From Betaproteobacteria bacterium (GTDB lineage Bacteria; Pseudomonadota; Gammaproteobacteria; Burkholderiales; SG8-41): 64,000 nt of DNA. Numbering within the stretch: position 1 is the first letter of the stretch; the number at the start of each line of letters is the position of its first letter. Both the position numbers and the translations under genes were made by a program. Shown one piece after another: positions 1 to 8,724 of this stretch. The notes below the pieces were generated by a model. That model ran no database searches. It saw only the letters and a list, made by a program, of their open reading frames with translations, and was not told the DNA's origin. The DNA lies in contig JAQGMI010000060.1 of assembly GCA_028292435.1 (NCBI GenBank), forward strand, positions 1-64,000, written 5' to 3'.

Positions 1-548
1 CAGTGTCGAGACGCGAACTGAATTAAACGAATGAGTGCTGTACTAAAACTTACCCACTCAGAAATCTCTCTGCTGTTCGCATCACGACTCCCTCTGCAAT
101 CAACCCCTTCTGAGACGCCGAGCAGTCGCAGGCAAGGAAGGAGCGGCGGTTGTGACTCGTTAGCGGAACGCCCGTTTGCGGGAACAACCGACAAAGCCCC
201 GCGCTAATGCAGTCTCCAAGTGCAGAACTGTTTGTCCATCGCGCGGCCTGCTTAACTGGCACCGGGGCGCCACGGCTGTGTCTGAGCGCTCACCGTTCAA
301 CCGTGTTTTCTCAAATTGGAGCGCGAATTCCACAGCCGCCACCCTTGTCGAGCAGCACAGGGCACGCGCTAGCGCGTCTCAGTAGGGGCGGCCTCCTTTT
401 GGTTACTTTTTCCTGGCCGCGCAGGAAAAGTGACTAGCCCCGGGTCTACCACCCGGAAGATTGAAACCGGGGCTACGCCCGGCCACACCCACTGGACGCC
501 AACCGCCCGCTGGCGGTATGTTGCGAGACTCCAAGCTGAGGAGTCGCC
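1..548. other. non-coding leader region, no gene recognised
   Basis: No convincing coding sequence is present. The short ORFs on both strands have no recognisable domain and no good ribosome binding site. The only structure I see is the imperfect inverted repeat listed separately at 402-434. The last bases before 549 carry a GAGGAG ribosome binding site for the aminotransferase. Confidence 0.6.
402..434. repeat. imperfect inverted repeat, intergenic hairpin
   Basis: A 14-base arm (GTTACTTTTTCCTG, 402-415) faces an almost complementary 13-base arm (CAGGAAAAGTGAC, 422-434) across a 6-base loop. The hairpin could form in RNA or single-stranded DNA. It resembles the dispersed GTTACTTTT/AAAAGTGAC intergenic repeats seen in many betaproteobacterial genomes. 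Only one copy is visible here, so its repeat nature is inferred from family knowledge. Confidence 0.5.
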
Positions 549-1898
549 ATGTCGCACATTCTGTATCGCGAAAGTCTTGACCGCACGCTGCCGGTCGCAG
601 TGAGCGGCGACGGCCCGTATCTGATCGACGCGCAGGGCAAGCGCTATATCGATGGCTCGGGCGGCGCAGCGGTGTCGTGTCTCGGGCACAGCAATGAAGT
701 GGTGCGTGCGGCAATCCACGCGCAAACGGACAAGCTCGCGTTTGCGCACTCGCGGTTCTTCACGACCGAAGCGGCCGAACAGCTCGCCGCCGATCTGATC
801 GCTGGCGCACCGGGCGAGTTGACGAAAGTCTGGTTGACCTGCGGCGGCTCCGAGTCGGTCGAAGCGGCGTTGAAACTCACGCGTCAGTATTTTGTCGAGA
901 GCGGACAGTCGCAGCGCAAGTATGTGATCGCGCGGCGCCAGGGTTATCACGGCAATACATTCGGCGCGCTGTCGGCGAGCGGCAATATCTGGCGGCGGCG
1001 CCAGTTCGAGCCGGTGCTCATCCAGGCGATGCAGCACATCTCGCCTTGCTACGCGTACCGCTACAAGGCAGCGGATGAGAGCGCCGAAGCGTACGGATTG
1101 CGCATGGCGAACGAACTCGAAGCGAAAATTCTCGAGCTCGGCGCGGATAACGTCGCCGCATTCATCGCCGAAACAGTGGTCGGCGCAACGCTCGGCGCGG
1201 TGACGGCGACCCCCGGCTACTTCAAACGCATCCGCGAAATCTGCGATCAATACGGCGTGCTCCTGATCCTCGACGAAGTGATGTGCGGCATGGGCCGCAC
1301 CGGCACGCGCTATGCATGCGAGCAGGAAGGCATCGCGCCTGACTTGTTGACCGTCGCCAAGGGTCTAGGTGCCGGTTACCAGCCAATCGGCGCGGTGTTG
1401 ATCGCCGAAAAAATTCATCGCGCAATCGAGCGCGGCAGCAACATCGTGATGCACGGCCACACGTTTACCGGGCATCCGGTCGCCTGTGCAGCGGCGCTCG
1501 CCACACAGGAGGAAATCCGCAAGCAAGATCTGCTCGCGAACGTGCAACGCCAGGGCGCGGCACTCGCCGCCGCACTGACTGACCGTTTCGGCAATCACCC
1601 GCACGTTGGCGACATCCGCGGCCGCGGCTTATTCATGGCGCTCGAATTCGTTGCCGACCGCCGCACGCGCCAGCCGTTCGATTCGGCGCTGAAAGTCAAC
1701 GCGAAGATCAAGGACGTCGCCATGGAGCACGGGTTGATCTGTTATCCGGCCGGCGGTCTCGTCGACGGCAAGAGCGGCGATCATGTGATGATCGCGCCGG
1801 CGTATATCGTGACCGCGGCGCATATCGCCGAGATCGTCGACAAACTCGGACGGACGGTTGACGCCGTATTGCGCGACGTGATGGTGAAAGCGGCGTAG
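549..1898 (+). CDS. class III PLP-dependent aminotransferase
   Basis: A 449-residue fold-type I, class III (ornithine/omega-amino-acid type) aminotransferase. These cytoplasmic enzymes move an amino group between an amino donor and a keto acid or aldehyde using pyridoxal phosphate. The class signature is visible: LILDEVMCGMGRTGT around residues 239-253, with D242 expected to hold the PLP pyridine nitrogen, and the Schiff-base lysine K271 in TVAKGLGAG. Length is normal for the family. The ATG start follows a well placed GAGGAG. The substrate cannot be read from sequence; annotation pipelines usually call such proteins aspartate aminotransferase family. It stands alone, with a convergent lipoprotein gene behind it. 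Confidence 0.9.
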   Translation: MSHILYRESLDRTLPVAVSGDGPYLIDAQGKRYIDGSGGAAVSCLGHSNEVVRAAIHAQTDKLAFAHSRFFTTEAAEQLAADLIAGAPGELTKVWLTCGGSESVEAALKLTRQYFVESGQSQRKYVIARRQGYHGNTFGALSASGNIWRRRQFEPVLIQAMQHISPCYAYRYKAADESAEAYGLRMANELEAKILELGADNVAAFIAETVVGATLGAVTATPGYFKRIREICDQYGVLLILDEVMCGMGRTGTRYACEQEGIAPDLLTVAKGLGAGYQPIGAVLIAEKIHRAIERGSNIVMHGHTFTGHPVACAAALATQEEIRKQDLLANVQRQGAALAAALTDRFGNHPHVGDIRGRGLFMALEFVADRRTRQPFDSALKVNAKIKDVAMEHGLICYPAGGLVDGKSGDHVMIAPAYIVTAAHIAEIVDKLGRTVDAVLRDVMVKAA

Positions 1899-1942
1899 CC
1901 GGCGAATACGTAATGTCCGCCGACGCGGGCGCGGCCAGGCCG

Positions 1943-2644
1943 TTACTTGATCGGCAGAAACACCGCTGTCGCGAAGCTCTGGATCACTTTGACGATGGTG
2001 CGGTTTTCCTTGTCGGCGACGATTTTAGACAGCACGTCGAGGCTGCCGATGATTTTGCCGAATTCGCGCTCGAACGAAAGATTGCGCACCGGGCCGGCGG
2101 CTTCGTTCGACAGCAGAAAAAACTCACCTTGTGCGCTGCGCGCCATCGATAGCTTCCACACGGCGATATCGACATTGCGCGCCGCGTTGTAGATCCGCTG
2201 CGGGTCCAGATCGTCGATGATGAAGAATTCGGTTTTGTCATTGAATGCGACCTGCATCATGCTGCCAAGCCCGGCGACCAATGCGAGTACGCGGTCGCCC
2301 GCATAGTCGTCGCGAAACGCCAGGTAGATCGCGTCGGCGCCGCGCTTGCCCTGCAATTCGGCAAATTTCCAGTCGTGCCGGCCCTCGAAAATCCGCGCGA
2401 CGCCCGCGTCGAGATTGACGGCACCGCTTTTCTTCAGCTCACGCGGGTTGCGCCGGTAAAGTTTTTCGGCCAGCAGCCGGAGATTTCCGAACACTTCGCG
2501 CTGATGCGCTTCGGCCACCCGGTCGATGTCCGACTTGGCAAGCTGCAGCGGCGCAAAGCCGCCGCCGGAACGGGCGGGCGTCGTGCCTTGTTGCGCACAG
2601 GCGGTCAGGAGCGTGACTGAAAGTAAACACCATAAACGATACAT
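1943..2644 (-). CDS. putative lipoprotein of unknown function
   Basis: A 233-residue protein starting with a hydrophobic signal segment that ends in the lipobox L-T-A-C, with the acylated cysteine at residue 16. It should therefore be anchored to the inner or outer membrane on the periplasmic side. I do not recognise a domain in the mature part, which contains a mix of charged helices and a FFIIDDLDP stretch near the middle. No strong ribosome binding site precedes the ATG. It converges with the aminotransferase, and the next gene in the same direction begins about 40 bases upstream. Confidence 0.75.
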   Translation of the reverse strand: MYRLWCLLSVTLLTACAQQGTTPARSGGGFAPLQLAKSDIDRVAEAHQREVFGNLRLLAEKLYRRNPRELKKSGAVNLDAGVARIFEGRHDWKFAELQGKRGADAIYLAFRDDYAGDRVLALVAGLGSMMQVAFNDKTEFFIIDDLDPQRIYNAARNVDIAVWKLSMARSAQGEFFLLSNEAAGPVRNLSFEREFGKIIGSLDVLSKIVADKENRTIVKVIQSFATAVFLPIK

Positions 2645-2683
2645 CCGGCCATCATAGCGTGAAGCGACTTCTGCACGCGACGT

Positions 2684-3073
2684 TTACCCGGCGTGGGGAA
2701 TGGCGGCGGTCGAGCCGATCAGGAATATCTTCGGCTGCTTCATGATCGCTAACAGCACCCGGTTGCCGGACGCCATCTTGCTAGTCCACTCATCGACCCG
2801 ATACACGCTTGGATTGATGAGGCGGGCCAGATATTTCGCGGCGATAATGCAATGCGGGATCACTGCGGCGTAATCGATCGTGCGCCCGATGATCATGATT
2901 TCGATGGCGCGATTGCCCTCGAGCGCGCTGAAATTTTTTGCCGTCGGCCCGTAGATGAACGCGGCCTCGATTTGCGTGGCGATCGGTTCCAGCGCGCTGC
3001 GCAACACTTCGGTCACGGTCGGTGCGCCGTCGTCCGCGCCGCCGCCATCGCTGTTTGCCGGTTCCCTCAACAT
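2684..3073 (-). CDS. nucleotidyltransferase-like protein with degenerate active site
   Basis: About 129 residues when started at the ATG at 3073, 20 bases behind the stop of the neighbouring gene. A longer start at 3133 would overlap that gene. The pattern FIYGPTAKNF...AIEIMIIG...INPSVYRVDEW...PKIFLIGS matches the fold of small nucleotidyltransferase domains found with ArsR-like regulators (usual form FVYGSxAxG...SDIDLMVIG...NPxVYxxxEF...PKxFLIG). The catalytic G-S is G-P here, and the D-x-D metal-binding pair is replaced (R-A-I-E-I), so nucleotide transfer is unlikely. No N-terminal winged helix is present. It may be a regulatory or scaffold remnant cotranscribed with the phosphodiesterase-like gene. 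Confidence 0.6.
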   Translation of the reverse strand: MLREPANSDGGGADDGAPTVTEVLRSALEPIATQIEAAFIYGPTAKNFSALEGNRAIEIMIIGRTIDYAAVIPHCIIAAKYLARLINPSVYRVDEWTSKMASGNRVLLAIMKQPKIFLIGSTAAIPHAG

Positions 3074-3093
3074 GATTGGCGTATCAACCCGTA

Positions 3094-3636
3094 TCACGCC
3101 GCGAGCAGCGGCTGTTCGACGAGCGTGTGCCATTGCGCAACCGGCACGCCGCTGGTCGAATTGACGAGGTGCAGCGCGCGCACGTCGAATTGCACATCAA
3201 GCCGGCCGCCCGCTTCAGCAGCGATTTGCTTCTTCATCGATTCATCGACCTTGCCATAGAGCAGGCTTAAATGCGGCTCGAACGGCGGCGCCGGGTTCAT
3301 GTCAAATGCGTCATAAGCATCGCGCTGCGCAGCGGCAAGTTCGTCGTTGAGTTCGACTGCAGCATACAGGCAGCGAAAATATTCGTCGCGCCATTCGATG
3401 TTGCCGAGCCTGATCGTGAACGGCTTGAGGCGCGTCGCGAGATGCTTTAGCTTGAGCTCGGCGCTCACGCGCGTCATCTCGGCGCCCGTCAGTAAGGTCA
3501 CGTGCGACGGCACCTGCGCGCGGCCGGTTTCCTGATGGGCGAGACGCAACACTTTCTGAATGCGCTCGAGCGCGCCGCCCGCGGGCCGGATCCAGATCGA
3601 GGCGCGGATGACTTCGCTGGTGTCGATATGTGCCAT
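3094..3636 (-). CDS. cyclic phosphodiesterase / 2H phosphoesterase superfamily protein
   Basis: A 180-residue member of the 2H superfamily, closest in pattern to cyclic phosphodiesterase-like proteins that open 2',3'- or 1'',2''-cyclic phosphates. Both catalytic H-x-(T/S) motifs are present: H45-V-T47 in PSHVTLLTG and H122-L-S124 in PHLSLLYG, about 75 residues apart as expected. It is probably cytoplasmic, with no signal peptide. The ATG follows a GAGGAGAA site. It is upstream of, and probably cotranscribed with, the degenerate nucleotidyltransferase. The exact substrate (RNA end, ADP-ribose cyclic phosphate or other) is unknown. Confidence 0.75.
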   Translation of the reverse strand: MAHIDTSEVIRASIWIRPAGGALERIQKVLRLAHQETGRAQVPSHVTLLTGAEMTRVSAELKLKHLATRLKPFTIRLGNIEWRDEYFRCLYAAVELNDELAAAQRDAYDAFDMNPAPPFEPHLSLLYGKVDESMKKQIAAEAGGRLDVQFDVRALHLVNSTSGVPVAQWHTLVEQPLLAA

Positions 3637-3762
3637 GCAATGATTCTCCTCGCGCTAAAAATAAAAAGATACCGTACATCGGCGTTAAACAAGAGTAGCC
3701 GATTCGCCTGTTACCGGGAATCGCGCGCCTATCGTAAAATGGCCGGCCGAGGAGAAACTAAA

Positions 3763-4758
3763 TTGCAAATCCCAAGACTAAAGCCGCTTGTAAAAACGTT
3801 GTTCTATGGCGCCGCGTGCGTGGCGGCCTCAGCATTGGCGGCGACCGCTGACAGCGTCAAGGATTTTCCCACCAAACCCGTGCGCTTTATCGTGCCGTTT
3901 GTCGCAGGCGCCGGAACCGATGCAACGGCGCGCCTGATTGCCGCCAAACTGACTGAGCTGTGGGGCCAGCAGGTCGTCGCCGACAACCGCACGGGCGCGA
4001 CCGGTTCGATCGGTGTCGATCTCACCGCGCATGCGGCGCCCGACGGCTACACAATCTGCCTGATCTCCGCATCGCACGCGGTCAATGCGGCGGTGAATCC
4101 CAAGCTGCCGTACGATCTGACCAAAGACCTGATCGGCGTGACGCAGGCCACTTCATTGTTCTACGCGGTCTATATCAACCCAACGGTGCCGGCGAACAAT
4201 GTCAAGGAACTCATCGCTTACGCGAAAGCCAACCCGTCAAAATTGAATTTTGGGTCGAGCGGCACCGGCGGCCTCGAGCACTTCGCCGGTGAGATGTTCA
4301 ACCACATGGCCGGCATCAAGATGGTTCATATTCCGTTTAAAGGCGCGGCCGCGGCGATTCTCGCCAATCTCGGCAACGAAATTCAGGTCGGCTTCTCGAC
4401 GCTGATTGGCGTGAAGCCGCAGGTTGCGAACGGACGCCTGCGCCTGCTGGCCATCACGTCGGCGAAGCGGTCGCCCGCAGTGCCCGATACGCCGACCGTC
4501 GCTGAATCCATTCCAGGCTATGAAGTAAACCAGTGGTACGGCATCGTGATTTCATCGAAAGTGCCGATGCCCATCGTCAATAAGATCAATGCCGGCATCG
4601 TTGCCGCATTGAAATCGCCGGAAATTAATCAGCGGCTCGTCGCCGACGGCTCGATCCCGGTCGGTTCGACACCCGATCAATTCAGCACGCACATCAAGGC
4701 CGAGATCGCAAAGTGGCACAAATTTGCGCAAGACACGCGCATCGTGCTCACGCAATGA
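3763..4758 (+). CDS. Bug-family tripartite tricarboxylate transporter receptor (copy 1)
   Basis: A 331-residue periplasmic solute-binding protein of the Bug/TctC family, which delivers small carboxylates to a TctAB-type permease. After a signal peptide ending near residue 30 the mature protein shows the family landmarks FPTKPVRFIVPF, NRTGATGSIG, PDGYT, SSGTGGLEH and HIPFKG. I chose the TTG at 3763 because AGGAG lies 8 bases upstream. An ATG at 3739 is in frame but lacks a ribosome binding site, and the ORF extends upstream only as an open frame. Its stop overlaps the ATG of the next Bug gene, so the two are translationally coupled. The ligand is unknown. Confidence 0.88.
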   Translation: MQIPRLKPLVKTLFYGAACVAASALAATADSVKDFPTKPVRFIVPFVAGAGTDATARLIAAKLTELWGQQVVADNRTGATGSIGVDLTAHAAPDGYTICLISASHAVNAAVNPKLPYDLTKDLIGVTQATSLFYAVYINPTVPANNVKELIAYAKANPSKLNFGSSGTGGLEHFAGEMFNHMAGIKMVHIPFKGAAAAILANLGNEIQVGFSTLIGVKPQVANGRLRLLAITSAKRSPAVPDTPTVAESIPGYEVNQWYGIVISSKVPMPIVNKINAGIVAALKSPEINQRLVADGSIPVGSTPDQFSTHIKAEIAKWHKFAQDTRIVLTQ

Positions 4759-5726
4759 AAATTGGCGCCGCGCTCGTTTTAGCGTGTGCCTGGCCGGTAA
4801 TGGCGCACGCCGCAACGCCGGCCGATGCAAACGTTTATCCGCAGCGACCGGTACGCATTGTCGTCAACGTGACGGCGGGCGGCGGCGTCGATGCCGTCGC
4901 GCGCATAACGGCGGCGCATTACGCGCAGTTATGGGGCCAGTCGTTCGTGATCGACAATCGCGTCGGCGCGGGCGGCAGCATCGGCATCGAACTGGCTGCG
5001 AAGGCGGTGTCCGATGGCTATACGCTGCTGGTCACGAGCAGCGGCGTTGTCACTAATGCTGCGCTGCGGCCGCAAAGCTACGATCCGATTCGCGATCTGC
5101 AGCCGATCAGCAAGCTCACGTCCAATCCGTACATCGTCATCCTCACGCCGTCGGTGCCGGCGGCGAACATCAAAGAATTGATCGCGCTCGCGAAGACGAA
5201 GCAGGGCGGCGTCAGCTATGCGTCGGCGGGTGTCGGCAGCATCGTGCACATGGGCGCCGAGTTGCTCGCCGTGATGGCGAACACGCCGATGACGCATATT
5301 CCGTACAAAGGCGTGGCCGATGCCTATCCGGCAGTGGCCGCCGGCCAGGCGGACTGGATGATCGGCAGTCCGATTTCGGCATTGCCGTTGATCCGCGCCG
5401 GCCGCCTCAAAGCGATCGCCGTGACGAGCAAGACGCGCGCGAAAGCGCTGCCCGAATTGCCGACGGTCGCGGAGAGCGGTATTCCCGGCTACGACGTGGT
5501 CGCGTGGTTCGGCATGTTTGCGCCGGCGCACACACCGATGAATATCGTCAATCGGCTCGCGGCCGAAGCGCACAAGGCAATGCAATCGCCGGAAGTCGCG
5601 CGCCGCATGGAGGTCGAAGGCACGGATGCCGTCGGCAACACGCCGCAGGAATTCGCGAAGGAAGTAAAAGTCGAGTACGACAAGTGGCGCGAGCTCGTGA
5701 AAAAAGCGGGCATGACGGTCCAATAG
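4755..5726 (+). CDS. Bug-family tripartite tricarboxylate transporter receptor (copy 2)
   Basis: A 323-residue Bug receptor starting at the ATG of an ATGA overlap with copy 1. The signal peptide is short (cleavage near A-H-A, residue 19). Family landmarks include YPQRPVRIVV, the ligand-loop segment GGGVDAVAR, NRVGAGGSIG and HIPYKG. The first loop reads VNVTAGGG instead of the usual PFxPGG, which may change ligand specificity. Two receptors translated from one message without permease genes is typical of the orphan Bug expansion in Burkholderiales. Confidence 0.88.
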   Translation: MKIGAALVLACAWPVMAHAATPADANVYPQRPVRIVVNVTAGGGVDAVARITAAHYAQLWGQSFVIDNRVGAGGSIGIELAAKAVSDGYTLLVTSSGVVTNAALRPQSYDPIRDLQPISKLTSNPYIVILTPSVPAANIKELIALAKTKQGGVSYASAGVGSIVHMGAELLAVMANTPMTHIPYKGVADAYPAVAAGQADWMIGSPISALPLIRAGRLKAIAVTSKTRAKALPELPTVAESGIPGYDVVAWFGMFAPAHTPMNIVNRLAAEAHKAMQSPEVARRMEVEGTDAVGNTPQEFAKEVKVEYDKWRELVKKAGMTVQ

Positions 5727-5734
5727 TTTTTGCC

Positions 5735-5825
5735 CCCATCCCGGCCTTGCCCTTAAACGGGGGAGAAGTTTTTCGGAAATTGCCTCCCCGCTGCGTGGGG
5801 GAGGGTCAGGGTTGGGACAATCAGA
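5735..5825. repeat. GC-rich intergenic inverted repeat
   Basis: The 108-base gap between two Bug genes is almost filled by a purine/pyrimidine-polarised inverted repeat. The left side is rich in CCC (CCCCCATCCCGGCCTTGCCC) and the right side in GGG (GGGGAGGGTCAGGGTTGGG), with a second internal CTCCCC/GGGGGAG pair. It could fold into a long hairpin. This form resembles the widespread CCCTCACCCC...GGGGTGAGGG intergenic repeats of proteobacteria. It may act as a transcription attenuator between copies 2 and 3. Function is inferred. Confidence 0.55.
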
Positions 5826-5834
5826 GAAAAGAGA

Positions 5835-6800
5835 ATGACAATTAGAATGATCCGTGCGGCGCTGGCACTCTGCGCTTTATCCGCAGCAACCGCGACCTTC
5901 GCGCAACCCGACTATCCGACGCGCCCAATCCGCTTCCTCGTCGGTGTAGTGCCCGGCGGCGCTGCGGACACGCTCGCGCGCACGGTCGGGCAGCGGTACT
6001 CCGTCGCATTCAATCAACAGGTGATCGTCGACAACCGGGTCGGCGCGAACCAGACCATCGCGACGGACATCACGGCGAAAGCGGCGCCCGACGGTTACAC
6101 CATCGTAATCGTCGCCGCGGGTCATGCGATCAGTCCGGCGCTGTACAAGCTGCCCTACGATGTGCTCAAGGATTTTTCGGCGATCGGCTTCATCGCCGCG
6201 GTGCCCAATGTGCTCGTCGTGCATCCGGGGCTCAATGTGCGCACGGCGAAAGACTTTATCGCGCTGGCGCGCAGCAAGCCGGGCGCGTTTGCGTACGGCT
6301 CCTCGGGCATCGGCTCTGCCAGTCATCTGTCGACCGAATTGTTCCAGATGATGACGAAGTTGAACCTCGTGCACGTGCCATACAAAGGCCAGAGCATTGC
6401 GATGGTCGATTTGATTTCGGGTCAGCTGCAACTCGGTTTTCCCTCGGTGCCGGCGTCGATTCAGCACATCAGGTCGGGCAAGATGATCGCGCTCGGTGTC
6501 GCATCGAAAGAGCGCTCGTCCGCACTGCCTGACGTGCCGGCGCTCGATCAGACCGTGCCCGGTTATGAAGTCAGCGGTTGGTACGGCGTGCTCGCGCCGG
6601 CGAAGACCCCCGCCGCGGTTGTAACGAAATTGAACAACGAGTTGAATCGCATGCTGCAGGACCCGGCGACGCGCGAGATCCTGTCGCGCGAAGGCGCCGA
6701 TCCCTTGCCGCGCACGCCGGGCGAATTTACGCGGACCATCGCCGACGACGTCGTGAAATGGGCGAAGGTCGTCAAGACCGCCGGTCTCAAAGTGGAATGA
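5835..6800 (+). CDS. Bug-family tripartite tricarboxylate transporter receptor (copy 3)
   Basis: A 321-residue Bug receptor with a cleavable signal peptide (T-F-A-Q near residue 24) and the landmarks YPTRPIRFLVGV, NRVGANQTIA, PDGYT, SSGIGSASH, HVPYKG and WYGVLAPAKTP. A purine-rich AGAGAAAAGAGA precedes the ATG. It lies upstream of an SDR and a D-2-hydroxyacid dehydrogenase in the same direction, so its ligand may be a hydroxy or keto acid handled by them. That link is inference. Confidence 0.88.
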   Translation: MTIRMIRAALALCALSAATATFAQPDYPTRPIRFLVGVVPGGAADTLARTVGQRYSVAFNQQVIVDNRVGANQTIATDITAKAAPDGYTIVIVAAGHAISPALYKLPYDVLKDFSAIGFIAAVPNVLVVHPGLNVRTAKDFIALARSKPGAFAYGSSGIGSASHLSTELFQMMTKLNLVHVPYKGQSIAMVDLISGQLQLGFPSVPASIQHIRSGKMIALGVASKERSSALPDVPALDQTVPGYEVSGWYGVLAPAKTPAAVVTKLNNELNRMLQDPATREILSREGADPLPRTPGEFTRTIADDVVKWAKVVKTAGLKVE

Positions 6801-6845
6801 ACCCGCTTTACCATCGCAACGAATAGTAAATTTAAAGGAACCACC

Positions 6846-7658
6846 GTGGGCAGACTCGAAGGCAAAGTGGCATTTCTGACGGGCGCGGGCGCCGGCATCG
6901 CGAAAGCGACCGCGCTTGCTTATGTGCGCGAAGGCGCGAAAGTTGCGATCATCGAACTCAACAAGGAAGCCGGCGCGGCGGCCGAGAAAGACGTGCGCGC
7001 AGCCGGAGGGGACGCCATTTTCATCGAGACTGACGTCACCGACTTCGACAGCGTCAAACGCGCGGTCGACGCGACCGTCGCGAAGTTCGGCATGCTCAAT
7101 GTGCTTCTCAACTGCGCGGGCGGCTCGTTGCAGGAGGACGTGCCGGTGCACGAAATGGACCTCGACGTATGGCATCGCACCGTCGCCTTGAATATGCTGC
7201 ATCCGTTCCTGACCTGCCGTCATGCACTTCCGCACATGATGAAAGCGGGCGGCGGTTCGATCATCAACATGACCTCGCACCTCGGTCTCATGGGCTCGAT
7301 CAAACCTGCGTATGCGGCGACCAAGGGCGGCATCATTTCGTTTACGAAAACGCTTGCCGCCCAATATGCCGACTATGGCATACGCGCCAACGGCATTGCA
7401 CCCGGTTCGGTACGCACCGAGCGCCAGATCAAGCGCTATGAAAACAAGGAATGGATGCTTGCGGAGAAACTCACGCCCGCCGCGCGCGCGCGCCAGATCG
7501 CGAAAAAGCTCTATCCGTTCGCGTCCGGCGACCCGGGCGACATTGCTGCGATCGCCGTTTTTCTGGCGTCCGACGAATCGCGCATGCTGACCGGCACCAC
7601 CATCGCGGCGGACGGTGGCCGCTCGTCGTACTTGAAGATGTATGCAGGCGACGAGTAA
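6846..7658 (+). CDS. short-chain dehydrogenase/reductase (SDR)
   Basis: A 270-residue classical SDR, an NAD(P)-dependent alcohol/ketone oxidoreductase of the cytoplasm. The cofactor motif is TGAGAGIAKA near residue 12, NCAG follows around residue 88, and the active site has S in NMTSHLG and the YxxxK pair in YAATKGG. An ADGG segment closes the C-terminus as usual. Translation starts at GTG with AAAGGA upstream. D36-region residues (IIELNK) give an acidic end of beta-2, which favours NAD over NADP. The substrate is unknown; neighbours suggest a hydroxy acid or cyclic alcohol. Confidence 0.88.
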   Translation: MGRLEGKVAFLTGAGAGIAKATALAYVREGAKVAIIELNKEAGAAAEKDVRAAGGDAIFIETDVTDFDSVKRAVDATVAKFGMLNVLLNCAGGSLQEDVPVHEMDLDVWHRTVALNMLHPFLTCRHALPHMMKAGGGSIINMTSHLGLMGSIKPAYAATKGGIISFTKTLAAQYADYGIRANGIAPGSVRTERQIKRYENKEWMLAEKLTPAARARQIAKKLYPFASGDPGDIAAIAVFLASDESRMLTGTTIAADGGRSSYLKMYAGDE

Positions 7659-7697
7659 CTTGCATCGCTGGCATGCACTGTTTGAAGCACTGAATCA

Positions 7698-8690
7698 ATG
7701 ACCGGCATCCTGCTGTCGAAGGGCTTTGTTTCGACGTACGGCGAGCTGCTCGCCGCAACCGCGCGGCGTGCCGGACTCGCGCTCGAAATCGTCCACTTGC
7801 CTGACGATCCGGCGGTACGCCTGCCGGCCGCAGACCTGGATCGCATTGAAATGACGATGCTTACTCGCGACATCCGGTTTTCAGCGCATTACCAGCCGTA
7901 CGGCGATACGCTGCTCGCGGCGAAAAATCTGAAGCTTGCGTACTTCGACAGCACGGCGATCGAGCAGCATCCGTTCGTCGCGCCGCTCGCCGCGCGCGGC
8001 GTCAGGCTCACCACGGCCGCCGGCAGCAACGGCGTGCCGGTCGCACAGACGGTGATTACGACGCTCCTGATGATGAGCCGCCTGCTGCCGCAATACCTCG
8101 ATGCGCAGCACCGCAAGAGTTGGGAGCCGGCGCGCGCCGCTGCGCAGCCGCCCGATTTGCAAGGACAGACGATCGTGATCGTCGGCATGGGAACGATCGG
8201 CGCGACGGTCGCGCGATTTGCGCAAGTGCTCGGTATGCATGTGATCGGTGTTCGCCGCAAGCCGCGCGCGGACGGCGATCCGGTCAACGAGATGCACACG
8301 CTGGCCGAGTTGCCGCAATTGTTGCCGCGCTGCGACTGGCTCGTGCTGGCGTGCCCGCTGGTGCCGGAAACGCGCGGGCTCATCAATGCGCAATCGCTCG
8401 CGGCCATGAAAAAAACCGCCGGGCTCATCAACGTTGCGCGCGGCGCACTGTGCGATGAAGCTGCGCTGATCGCAGCACTGCAGCAAGGCCGCCTGCGGTG
8501 CGCGCATCTCGACGTGTTCGCGACGGAGCCGTTGCCGACGGATTCGCCGCTGTGGACGATGCCCAACGTGATCATGACGCCGCACAGCGCGGGCGCGTCG
8601 GCCGGCAATGAACTGCGCAGCGTGAAGATCTTTCTCGACAACGTCGAACGCTGGGCGCGCAAAGAGCCGTTGCTCAATTTGTATTCGTAA
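7698..8690 (+). CDS. D-2-hydroxyacid dehydrogenase family protein
   Basis: A 330-residue NAD-dependent 2-hydroxyacid dehydrogenase (phosphoglycerate/glyoxylate reductase fold) that interconverts 2-hydroxy and 2-keto acids. The Rossmann motif is GMGTIGATVARF around residue 162. The catalytic triad is visible as R in NVARGAL, E in FATEPLP and H in MTPHSAG. The N-terminal substrate domain is shorter and less conserved than in SerA, as in many soluble reductases. It lies 40 bases behind the SDR and 34 bases ahead of another Bug gene, so it is probably in the same operon. Confidence 0.88.
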   Translation: MTGILLSKGFVSTYGELLAATARRAGLALEIVHLPDDPAVRLPAADLDRIEMTMLTRDIRFSAHYQPYGDTLLAAKNLKLAYFDSTAIEQHPFVAPLAARGVRLTTAAGSNGVPVAQTVITTLLMMSRLLPQYLDAQHRKSWEPARAAAQPPDLQGQTIVIVGMGTIGATVARFAQVLGMHVIGVRRKPRADGDPVNEMHTLAELPQLLPRCDWLVLACPLVPETRGLINAQSLAAMKKTAGLINVARGALCDEAALIAALQQGRLRCAHLDVFATEPLPTDSPLWTMPNVIMTPHSAGASAGNELRSVKIFLDNVERWARKEPLLNLYS

Positions 8691-8724
8691 TCAAAAAATA
8701 ACAACAATCAGCGAGGAGGTTTAC

